Positions 1 through 8,787 of a DNA stretch of 64,000 nt are shown here, in pieces. A program made the translations under genes and the position numbers. The notes under the pieces were generated by a model that was given only the letters and a program-made list of their open reading frames with translations, searched no databases and was not told the origin of the DNA. This DNA is from Galbula dea (taxonomy: Eukaryota > Chordata > Aves > Piciformes > Galbulidae), in the NCBI GenBank assembly GCA_013399015.1, contig VWZX01007020.1, positions 3,495,743-3,559,742 of the forward strand, written 5' to 3'. Positions within the stretch are counted from its first letter, which is position 1. Each line of letters begins with the position of its first letter.

Positions 1-3000
1 TAATGAACTCTTGAGATAAAATATGCCATTGCTGAAGTTTCAGCACTCTTCTTGTTCAGAGGTGGTGCTAGAGATCAATGTTCCATCTCTGAAATTACAT
101 AGGTCACCTAGCAAACTTGTAGAAGATCATTTACTTTCCTAACATTTTGAAGATTAAGAGAAGCCATCCATCTGCCCAGCACTCCCAGACTCTCTTTGTT
201 CATCATATTCTCCAGCCTGCATAGTGGCCTCCACTTGACTGACTCCAGAATGTCAATATTGGAGCCCAAAACTAGACACACTACTCCAGATGCAGTCTCA
301 CAAGAGCTGAAAAAAAGATTAATAAATGCTGGCTGTAAGAAGAGTACAGGAGTCTCTATCAAAGGTTCTTCTAAAGTCAAAGAATACAACATTCATTGCC
401 ATACTCTTGTCCTCAGCTCCACTCTCCTTGTCATAGGAAGCACTTTTTATCACTTTGAAATTGTTACAATTCAGAGCCAGATTAAAAAAATCTAACCTGT
501 TTATATTCTCCTGCTTATTCCTTGTTTGCATCCAGGACCTCTATGGGTAGATAAATGCCCTTAGATACTGTTTGTAGTTTCACTCCTACATGAATTTACC
601 AATATATCACCTACTCCCTCACCTAACATCAACAGAAAACACTGTTCAAAAAGGGCAAAGTATAGAGATGAATAATTGTAGCTGTCTTTAGTTGTCTTCA
701 CACTGGCAAAGTGATTTTTTTTTCGCTATCTTCTGCTGGCCCACTCAAACACTTCAAAAGGTTTTTCAGAGAGGATTAGAGCCAATTGCTTTGGTTCACT
801 CAAAGGAGAAAGTATTACAGAGAGAAAGAAGACGATCTTCCCCTGGCAGCACTGCATAAAGTGTTCTAGCGGAAACAGTTGCTTCATCCTTTCCCTATCT
901 CTCACCGGTTATTACACTAAAATGCACCCCAGACAATCACTATCATAATGAGGTTAACAGATATGATAAATTCAGCAAAAGTGTTCTTTGTTTTTGATTG
1001 ACTTTGTAGCTGTGAACTTCTAAATCATCCTTCCTACAATTTACTCTATGACTGACAGATATTTTTTAGGGCTAATCTGAATATTTGTTGACACATTTAA
1101 AGCTTTTGTGAAATCCTTGAATGAAAATTGTGGTAATAAAAAGTAATATTATTTTGAAAACACCTTAGAGAGGGAGTTCCTTCTTTTCTAGGACACCCCT
1201 CTGGTGAAGAGGCATGCTGCTACATCAGATCACCAGAGAAGAAAAGATTGTGCTTGAGCACAGAGGATCCTATGTACATTTTGCAGAGCCAGAGGGCAAT
1301 TACTCTATTGTTGTCTAACCCACACAAACACAGTATCAGGAAAAAAGACAACTTAGACCAAATTTTTTATGCTGCAAGATAGAAAAAGAGTGCCATAAAC
1401 AACTGACACTATTCAGTGTGTGATACTTCACTCATTTCAAATTATCAGTGTCCCTTTTAAGAGCCATAAAAATCTTAACAGTTGTGCTGCTGTAGGGCTT
1501 ACACTTAATTGTTGTAAAAAACAAGTGGGAGTCAGTGTAATGAAAGAGGTGCTCTTGCCCTCAAGTTCCTTTAGGCACTAAATTAGAGTTCTCCAAAATA
1601 GGGCATGGATCAGAACTACCGTTTTCTGCTTACCAGGGGAACAGTCATTTTCAGCATAACCAAAAGCCAATGTGTGCATTTTCACCAGTAGATGAGGTTA
1701 TTCTTCTATTAAATAAATTATGGAAATTTAAAAATCCAAGTGAAAATGAACAATCTCTTTTACTTTTTTTCTGTACCCTTGCTCCTAACTTCCACCTATA
1801 CTCTACCTGCACACTAGCAATATTGTGCACAACCAGTTATTCTGATCAATTTAAGGTGAAAGAATCTTTTGCATCAAGAACTGAACAGCTGGAAACATTC
1901 TTAATTATGTTCTAGGCCAGGGAAAGGATGGTATAAAATAATGATTGGCACAGTACATTAGTGTTTTAGAAGAACAGCTTTAAGATTTGGGGTTCTTTTT
2001 AGAAAAAAATAGTATAAAGTTGTATGTGGAAAAGGACTGAGAAAAAAGCTAACTGCAGAGGAAGAAAAATTACCAAAGAAGCTGGAGAGTAGAACAAGAT
2101 TTAAAAAGTTGCTTGAGGTAAATTTTCTTGAACTTTCAACTTGCTGCTCTTCTGTTCTGTTTTGGAGGATGGGTAGACACTCTGCCTGACTCTATCCCAC
2201 CCACGCTGCATTCAATGTGGTTGCCTTCTTTCCCTATCCTTTTGCTTTGCTCTTTCATTACTTCACCAGCTTTAGTCCCTTCCCTTTACCAAGTGCCAGC
2301 AGCTGAAGAGAAGACCTGCCATGCTGCAGAGCTGGGATGTGCTGCTCTGTGGAGGGCAGGAGCAACAGGGGGAAGCCTACCAGAACTTCATCATCCCTCT
2401 CACTTTCAAATTGCTTTGAAATGTTTTTAAACAAATGGGCAAGGGACAGAATTCTTAAAAACTGCCCTTTTACTGAGGATCGCTGGTTACTAAGCACTAA
2501 GCACATGTCACTAAAAGGGGTAAAGGCTCTTGTAATCATAGGCACTATTTTATTTTATGGAAGTACGGCTATGGCATTCTCCTCATGCCTGTATATCCAG
2601 CCAGGGCTGGAAGGCAGCCAGGATGCAGGTACTTTGCACTTTCAGCAGCATAACTAAAGACACTATTAGCTTCATAGCAAGTTTCAAGTTTTAAATATCA
2701 AAATTGAATTGCACAACTTAACTACAAAAAAAACTAACCTTTTTCAACAATATGTTTATTTAAAGAATTGTCACTTTCAGCAGAGGAACAGATATTACTT
2801 AAACTAAAACAAACAAACAAACCAGAACAAAACCCAAAACAACCAACAAAAAACACCAAGCAAAAATTTTCCCAAACTTGTCATTGCTAAGTAAAGATAG
2901 GACCATCTGCCCACTTAGAGCAGCTGGGTGTCTGGCCATGAATGTCTGATATTTCATGCCAAATTGAGCAGTTATCAATGGGATGTTTATTTATTTATGC

Positions 3001-3771
3001 ATGTATTTACAAAAAAACCCTGTATCAATGCACAGTCAGTTAATTTGTATAGCTTGCAGTCTCATGTTTTATCCTTGATACATTCTTATGCACCTGAAGA
3101 GCCTGGTTGCTGTGCTGGCCCCCAGTTTGAAGCCTAATGAAGTCCTACCACTTCCAGTGGAACTCTAAGCAATTGCTACCCTGGGAATCAGACTGTAGTT
3201 TTCAAAAGAACACAAATGTTCATTTATCAAAATAATAGTATCAACTGCTATTTGAGTGCTTTATTTATATATCATATTTAAGTGGCTCATCGGAAGTAAT
3301 AGGTTATTATTAAATACAAATGGTTTCTTATTTACATAAATACGGCTTATCTTACTTCTCTTGCCAGTTTTGGCTTCCTTGCTAGCCATCACAGACTGTA
3401 TTGGCAACAGCAGTACCTTCACTGGCCTTGCCAGCCTAAGTGGAAATAAATCTCATCTTTATTTTTAAATTGCAGTTTAATAGTGCCGAAGTATACAAGA
3501 CTGATTTGAAAATTCTTTTTTTTTCCCAATTTTTTCTCAGGCCAGCCTTTCCTACACAGCTTGGAGTTTCACAGCTTAATTCCATTGTCATGTTCACCAA
3601 CTGCAATTTGATCTCATTGCTGTTGTTCCTCAGCACATTGGTTCCTCGGCACACAGACACTGGAATTGTAAAAATTAAAGATTTCATCCCTTGCCAATGC
3701 AGAACTGCTATTTATTTAGTTTGGGGTCTACTTTAATTTTGACTCATTTGGGGACTTTATCCAATACACTA
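1..3771. other. AT-rich non-coding DNA without recognised genes
   Basis: No exon chain, RNA gene or clear retrotransposon is visible here. Open frames are all about 100 codons or shorter, lack recognisable domains and overlap one another on both strands, as expected by chance in AT-rich DNA. The only local structures noted are short T-runs and an AAAC-rich stretch described separately. If a divergent minus-strand transcript starts at the CpG island, this could be its intron or downstream flank; otherwise it is intergenic. Confidence 0.6.
2801..2866. repeat. A-rich AAAC-type simple repeat
   Basis: The stretch is built of AAAC, AACC and AAAAC words with almost no T or G, first regular (AAAC repeated) and then degenerate. 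It may be an expanded old poly(A) tail, but no retroposed body was recognised to its left, so simple repeat is the safer reading. Confidence 0.7.
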
Positions 3772-3967
3772 AGGGTTTGCTTAAACAGGGACACTCAGGA
3801 AAGTTAATCCAAAGTAATTAAAACAGTGAATTTAAAGTGGATTAGTTAAACCACATTAAACCCCAGTCCACACTGGGGTTTAATGTGGTTTAACTAATCC
3901 ACTTTAAATTCATACCTTTAGTTAATTTGGATTAATTTTCCTGAGTGTCTCTGTTTAGACAAGCCCT
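3772..3967. mobile_element. MITE-like DNA transposon, near-perfect 196-bp palindrome
   Basis: The left half (3772-3867) is the reverse complement of the right half (3872-3967). The inner 41 bp of each arm (3827-3867 and 3872-3912) match perfectly around a 4-nt loop (3868-3871), and the outer 55 bp match with about ten differences. Ends read AGGGTTTGC and, on the other strand, AGGGCTTGT. There is no coding capacity. This is the structure of a non-autonomous DNA transposon consisting almost only of terminal inverted repeats. I recall similar elements in bird, turtle and crocodile DNA but cannot name the family. A transcript from either strand would fold into a stem of about 96 bp. The target-site duplication is unclear: TA lies next to the left end, while the right end can be cut as CCC|TA or CCCT|AA. 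Confidence 0.85.
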
Positions 3968-4032
3968 AAAGCCCCAATCCTGTAAACAATTTATGCACAC
4001 GAGTATTTGTATGTGATGCACTTAATTAGCCT

Positions 4033-4106
4033 CGATTCAGGAAAGCACTTAAGCTCTGTTGAAATCACTGGAACTTAAGTGTCAATGGACGGTTTTGCCT
4101 GAATCG
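4033..4106. mobile_element. degraded terminal-inverted-repeat element relic
   Basis: CGATTCAGG at 4033-4041 is answered by its exact reverse complement CCTGAATCG at 4098-4106. Inside, a partly matching pair (GCACTTAAG near the left, GAACTTAAG in the right half) suggests an eroded palindrome. GATTCAGGAAAGCACTTAAG-type ends resemble an old reptile and bird MITE. The flanking bases from about 3971 to 4032 may belong to the same or a related eroded element. The call rests on a 9-bp perfect inverted repeat plus remembered similarity, so it is moderate only. Confidence 0.5.
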
Positions 4107-6434
4107 GGACCAAAAGCACCACATGTTGTCTGGGACACTAATATTCACGGGAATCACTGTGTATTTTCAGATACTCTTACAGGGAACTTTTTCTGATATC
4201 CAGTTTACTCTTTTTGCCCTTCTGCATTAAATCTTTGTATAGCCGTGCACTGCTCTAATCAGTTTCTCCATCTCTCTGGGCACTGCTCTAACAACTACAT
4301 GGTACATCACCATGTGTTTCAAGATCAGAAGTTTGGTTTCTTTACACCTTTCAGAGGAAGTCTCACCTGTGTCAACTCGTCTGGAGTACATGGTCCGTTT
4401 TCCTCTTTCCAACAGTAGGTCATTAGTCTCTATTCCTCTTGCTCACTCCACTTGGCTTGATTCCTTGAAAAATTTTCAGAACACACTAAGTGGTGCCCCT
4501 TTGTCAAACTTAAGTGATCAATTTTATCATTTTGAATGTAACTGTCAAGATGTTAAGCTATGTATTTTACTAAGAAAGCATAAGGTGTTTGGTTTTCTAC
4601 TGGAAGAAGATACTGTATTTTTGTTTAAGTATTTGGGAAGTGTCAATAATAACAGGAGAATTGCACTGAATCCAATCATTTCACATACAGGTTCACTGAG
4701 ACCTTACCTAAACCCCACTAAACCCAAGAATTTTAAAATTATAAAATTATTATTTAAGACCCATTTCAGTTAAAGTGTGAATGCCTATGGCTAAGCCATA
4801 CTGTAATTCAGAAGCAAAACTGTTTGTTTTGGGTTGGTTTTTTTTTTCACTTTTTTCCAGAGTGAGGCTTAGATGGAGAATGAAAAAGACAGAACAAACC
4901 TTCTATGTACGTTTTTTTTTCCCTTATGATTGTAAATATTTTAAAATAATGTACAAAAGCAGAACTTGAGAGTAAGTAAATATTCACAATGGAAGCTGTG
5001 AGCTGACAACAGTGTCAAAAAAGTCAAGATTTTTTACTTTGTATTTTATTAGACTGGCAAATCTACACTATGCTCTTTCAAAATTGATGAAATCCTCCTA
5101 ACAACTTCACATGCATGTAATAGCTCTACTCTATAGCTGATAACCAAACTGGACATCCCCTCCCATCCCAAAGACTGGAAATGAGAATGTGTTCCTAGAT
5201 TCTTTACCAGGTGAGACCTAGAAGGAATGGATACAGAAAGTCGGTATTCTCCATTTTTCTAACTCTTATATTGGCTTCTACCACCACAGGTGTGTAAGTA
5301 ATGCATACATGATTTTTGCTACAGATACCATTTGCATTTGAGATGTTAAGAACTAACTTGTATAAAACTTAGCTAGATTACATACTAAACTATTTAAATG
5401 AACAACAAAACTAAAAATGTAACTAAATATAAATGAAGATTTTTCACAATTCCAATGCAGAGCCAAGTAAAATTTTAAAACCATTCCTAACCCTAAGAGT
5501 ATTTCGATCAACATATAAGAAAAATTATTTTCTTCACATATACAAAGTTTACATACTTGTGACCCTGCAGTAGAACATATTTTGAATATAAACTGAGACA
5601 GTCTAAGCAGTTGGTTCTTAACCCTCCATAATCTTGTAAATACAGAAATTAAAAATATTCAAATTTATTTTTCCATTTATTGTTGTTTAAGTAAAAGGGA
5701 TTAATCTCCTTACAATGTTTTAATTTTGGGGTGGAACCTCCATTCATACTTAAATTGGTGTTTTAAGTGTTACAATGAGCCTAACAATTGATTGCCAATG
5801 AAACAAGAATAAACTACTTTTGGCAGATTCTGCTGTTGTTTTCCCTGCTGGCTTTTGTTCTAGCTTTTATCTTCCATGGGAAAATTTTTGTATTGAGAAT
5901 ACTGAGAGGGCCAAATCTTTTAAGACATCCCCTAAGTGCACACACAATTAGATATCCCATGCTCATATAAGTACACCAGCAGTTATTCAGACAACTCACA
6001 ATTGCCTGATTTGAGTGCACAGTGGCAGTATGTGCCAAAGACAGGTGCACAGTTGTTTGGGTTTGGTTTTGTTTTTTTTTTTTTTTTAAACACTAGCACA
6101 AGTCTACAGGCCTATAAAGAAAAGGTTTTGATACTTCCAGCAAAACTCATACTTAGTGAATCCTGCACATGCATCTATATCTTCAACACGTGACGTGCTA
6201 TAATTATAATTGCCATTTCAACTCCCAAGCAAATGCTACTTTTGCATGTGTTCTTATTTAAAATGCACTGTATTCCAAGAGCAGAAAATATTCATTTCCA
6301 TGTATTTATAGTGGACAGGTCACTGTGATATACACAGACTGACTGTAGATGGCTGTATGATTTCTAAATCAAATGCTATGCCCTGTACTGAACAAAATTA
6401 TCATTTCGCCACTGAGCTGTTTGAGTATTCAAAA
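4107..6434. other. AT-rich non-coding DNA
   Basis: No exon or repeat family was recognised. It contains a frame open from 4312 to 4773 (153 codons, plus strand), the longest outside the CpG island, but its product has no recognisable domain or compositional sign of coding. A run of 17 T lies around 6070-6087. On the minus strand an isolated good donor pattern (CAG|gtgagac, exon side ending at 4367) lacks a matching acceptor. Confidence 0.55.
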
Positions 6435-6880
6435 CATAGAATCGTAGAGTCATAGAATTGCCAGAATTGGAAGGGACCTTAAAGGTCATCTAGTTCCAAC
6501 CCCCCTGTTTGGCAGGGACACCATCCACTAGATCAGGTTGCCCAGAGCCCATCAAGCCTTGTCTTAAAAGCTTCCAGGGGATGGGGCTTCCACAACCTCT
6601 CTGGGCAACTTGTGCCACTGTCTCACCACCCTCCTGGTGAAGAGCTTCTTCCTAATGTCTAATCTAAATTTACCCTCCTCTAGCTTACATCCATTTCCCC
6701 TGGTTCTGTCACTACCTGACCTCCTTAAAAAGTCCCTCACCACTTTTCTTGTAGGCCCCCTTCAGATACTGGAAGGCAACCAGGTGGTCTTCTGGGAGCC
6801 TCCTCTTCTCCAGACTGAATAATCCCAACTCTCTCAGCCTGTCCTCATATGAGAGCTGCTCCAGTCCTCTGATCATTGGA
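6435..6880 (-). mobile_element. CR1 non-LTR retrotransposon, 3' part, antisense
   Basis: Read on the minus strand this is the end of a CR1 element: the last part of ORF2 followed by the short 3' UTR and terminal ATTCTATGA-like units, which appear on the plus strand as CATAGAAT repeats at 6435-6457. The decayed ORF2 end still reads GLEQLSYEDRLRELGLFSLE, typical of the CR1 ORF2 C-terminus. The copy is 5'-truncated near 6880, as is usual for CR1, which is copied by target-primed reverse transcription and has no poly(A) tail. It is non-functional, lacking endonuclease and reverse transcriptase. The internal CACTTG, CTCTGGGCAAC and TCCAACCCCC words are standard avian CR1. Confidence 0.95.
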
Positions 6881-7463
6881 TAAAATATATTCACCATGTA
6901 ATTATTACTAAACTTACTAAGTTTTATTCCTGTTTTACATTTCTAGGTATATCTCAGATTGATCATCTTTCTTCATATGTTGCCCTGAAGTCGAATAGTC
7001 AAATCGTGTCAGTTTTAGGGTCATTTTTTCACAACTTAGGTTCAAATAATACTTCTACTTCAGCTACTATGGATGATGCAGTATTGTCTCTAGCTTGTCC
7101 TTTCTGTGTTGTAGTGAAGTCTCCTAAGAGAAGCTTGGATACCTAGTGCATTATCAGGCATAATTAGAAATCACACATTTGTCATGAAGACCAATCTAGT
7201 ACACGTATTGTTTCACCTCATCTTCAAACCGTTCCACAAATTTATACCTTGCAGGTTTTCTAGCAAGTAATACGAGTTTTCCAATACTAGGTGGTCCTCT
7301 GTGATAGTTCACATTCCTTCATTAGTTTTAATGACAAAAGGGCCAATGCCAAGCAAATGGCAGATACAAGTTCCCAAAGCCTAAGCAAGTTAATATTTTT
7401 GATTAAGCTGATCCCAAATGCCTGCCAGTGATCCAAGTCTGCCTTGTCAATTGTTTGTCTTAC
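6881..7463. other. non-coding DNA between CR1 and the CpG island
   Basis: No recognised repeat or exon. GC content rises from about 7400 onward as the CpG island is approached. Confidence 0.5.
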
Positions 7464-7479
7464 GTGAACCACTACCAGT
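7464..7479 (-). other. candidate 16-nt microexon, minus strand
   Basis: On the minus strand a pyrimidine tract (TTTTTTTCTGCAG) ends at 7480 and a donor (CAC|gtaagac) begins at 7463, leaving 16 nt between two good splice signals. It lies 242 bp downstream, in minus-strand sense, of the donor that ends the possible divergent first exon at 7722. Microexons of this size exist in birds, but such pairs also arise by chance and no protein or transcript evidence is available. 16 nt is not a multiple of three. Confidence 0.15.
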
Positions 7480-7721
7480 CTGCAGAAAAAAATGCTTAGA
7501 TGGTTTACTCTATTTTGCAGAAGACAGGGGCCTGCATACCACCATCCCTGTCAGGCCCCAGCCAGGGACTTGGCCAAACAGAGCCTGGCTCAGTTCATTT
7601 TTATGTCACCACTGATCGCCTCCTTCCAAGTTTCCCCAGCAGTTTAAACTTGGCAAGCCACTTCCAGGAAGCAACGTTGTGGATTCACGTTAAATTCCCT
7701 CAGTTTAAGCTGCTTCCTTAC

Positions 7722-7990
7722 CCTCGCCTTGCGTGCCTGGTTACTACACTCTGGATACGCTTCACGTCAATAAAAGCGCCGGGGGCTTCCTCGGAGAGTC
7801 GGAGGCCAAGAATCAAATGAAACCAGCCCGATTTCTGAACATTCCAGCACTATTGCCCTCCGGGCCTCGAGAGGAGCAGCGGCCGCCAAGGTGTGCCACC
7901 GCCCGCGACAATGAATGCTCCACACCCACCCTTCCCCTGACACCTCCTCCCCTGCCCTACCCCCAAACCCACCCCAATACCCGTCGTCGG
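7722..7990 (-). other. candidate divergent first exon (minus strand)
   Basis: Reading leftward out of the CpG island, the minus strand reaches AGG|gtaaggaagc at 7722, a good 5' splice site. The exon side carries CpG-rich sequence. The exon start is not visible and 7990 is only the edge of the NRF1-like motif cluster. The only minus-strand ATG found (7842) opens a nine-codon frame ending in TGA, so this would be a 5' UTR or part of a non-coding RNA. CpG-island promoters are often bidirectional, which makes a divergent transcript plausible but not shown. Confidence 0.25.
7761..7780. promoter_or_regulatory. CRE-like and A/T-rich sites at the island edge
   Basis: CACGTCAA (a diverged cAMP-response element, one or two bases from TGACGTCA) is followed at once by TAAAAGC, a weak TATA-like sequence, about 300 bp upstream of the GC box. 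Both matches are loose and their use is uncertain. Confidence 0.2.
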
Positions 7991-8074
7991 GCGCAGGCGC
8001 AGTACCCCAAGCAGTATGCTCGGCCGCTGCCTCCCGGCTCGGCGGGCGCCTGCGCGGTGGGAGCGGGGCGGGGC
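7990..8074. promoter_or_regulatory. NRF1-like sites and GC box
   Basis: GGCGCAGGCGCAG (7990-8002) and GGCGCCTGCGCGG (8044-8056) each fit the NRF1 consensus YGCGCAYGCGCR with one or two mismatches. They are nearly inverted copies of each other, 54 bp apart. GGGGCGGGGC at 8065-8074 is a canonical Sp1/KLF GC box. This cluster is the most likely core-promoter area and would place initiation for the rightward gene around or just downstream of 8075. Confidence 0.6.
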
Positions 8075-8292
8075 GATGGTATTGTGGGGGGCGGTGCCAT
8101 CGCGCGTCTCCGCGTGCGGGGAGAGAGCCCTTCCCCTTCCCTTCCCCGAGCCTACCCCTGCCCCGCGTCCTTTGCAGGGCGCTGGGCTGGCGTGGGGGTC
8201 TGTGTGCCGCGCAGGGAGGGAGGGAGGCAGGGAGGGAGAAAGAGAAAGGCTGAGCCAGATCTTCATGTCACTGCAGGCAGCAACAGCAGCAG
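8075..8292 (+). other. candidate first exon of unidentified rightward gene
   Basis: The right end is the splice donor CAG|gtaaaa at 8292/8293; the left end is only estimated from the GC box. Three facts bear on coding. First, ATG at 8076 has a strong Kozak context (G at -3 and +4) and its frame is open to 8292, passing through a second ATG at 8265 with a weak context. Second, joined to the exon candidate at 32481 this frame stops after ten more codons, so it would be an upstream ORF of 82 codons (19 from 8265). Third, a different frame, open from 7733, continues through the junction and all of the next exon, but its only ATGs (7733 and about 7817) lie upstream of the promoter motifs. I do not recognise the gene. 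The exon may be entirely 5' UTR. The G-rich tract 8211-8247 (GGGAGG units) lies within it. Confidence 0.5.
8211..8247 (+). repeat. G-rich GGGA/GGAG tract
   Basis: Repeated GGGAGG and GGGAGA units with several G-triplets, within the candidate first exon. It could form a G-quadruplex in the DNA or in the 5' UTR; this is inferred from the G-run spacing only. Confidence 0.55.
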
Positions 8293-8758
8293 GTAAAACC
8301 AGCCTCAGAGCATCTGCTCTCCTGAACCCGCTTACCCCCCTCCCCGCCGGCCTCCTTGCAGTCAAAGTGCGCCGCCCCCCGCCCGGGCTCTTGCCGAGGC
8401 CTTTTCTCCGGCGGCAGCGCCTGGTCCCGCTGCCCCAGGCCGTCAGTGGGCAGCAGCGGGGCCGCAGTGGCCGTGAGGCCTGCGTGCAGCGGGCCGGCGC
8501 TCCTCGGCCTCCTGACGCTCCTTCCCGGTGGGCTGGCCGCCTCAGCCGGCGGCGGCCCGGTGCTCGGCCCGGGGCGTGCTGAAGGCAGGTGCTTCCTGGC
8601 AGGGATCCCTGGAGCCACAGCCTCGTTTCTGGGAGGTGAAAGTAGGGAGGGAGGAAGAGACAGATTTGTCACAAGGTTTCCCCCTTTGCATTATTTTTTT
8701 AGTGGTGGTGGTGATGATTCTGACGGCTGAAGAGGGAAGTTGAAGTCTTCATGAGGTG

Positions 8759-8787
8759 GTTTTTGTTTTTGTTTTTGTTTTTTTTTC
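8759..8787 (+). repeat. TTTTTG simple repeat and T-run
   Basis: Four TTTTTG-type units run into a stretch of nine T just beyond the CpG island. Confidence 0.8.

Larger units (their letters stand above)
7850..8650. promoter_or_regulatory. CpG island, probable gene promoter
   Basis: This is the only part of the window with dense CpG dinucleotides and high GC; the surrounding tens of kilobases are AT-rich and CpG-poor. CpG islands of this size in birds usually mark the promoter and first exon of a gene. It holds NRF1-like sites, an Sp1/KLF GC box and G-rich tracts, but no well-placed TATA box, so dispersed initiation is expected. The candidate first exon of a rightward gene ends inside it at 8292, and a possible leftward exon ends just outside it at 7722. 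Long open frames on both strands here reflect the scarcity of stop codons in GC-rich DNA, not genes of their own. Confidence 0.92.

Noticed and set aside
4367..4412. Minus-strand donor CAG|gtgagac with an upstream open frame
   Set aside because: No pyrimidine tract and acceptor on the 5' side in minus sense; probably chance.
4312..4773. 153-codon plus-strand open frame
   Set aside because: Longest frame outside the CpG island, but no recognisable domain, no promoter, no splice context and an amino-acid mix typical of chance AT-rich frames.
6610..6822. 70-codon plus-strand frame in a CR1 copy
   Set aside because: Lies antisense to the decayed CR1 ORF2 end; not a gene.
7733..8582. Overlapping frames of 112-188 codons on both strands of the CpG island
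   Set aside because: GC-rich DNA has few stop codons. The peptides are low-complexity P/G/R/A-rich and overlap each other in several frames. Only the parts ending at the 8292 donor are kept, as exon candidates.
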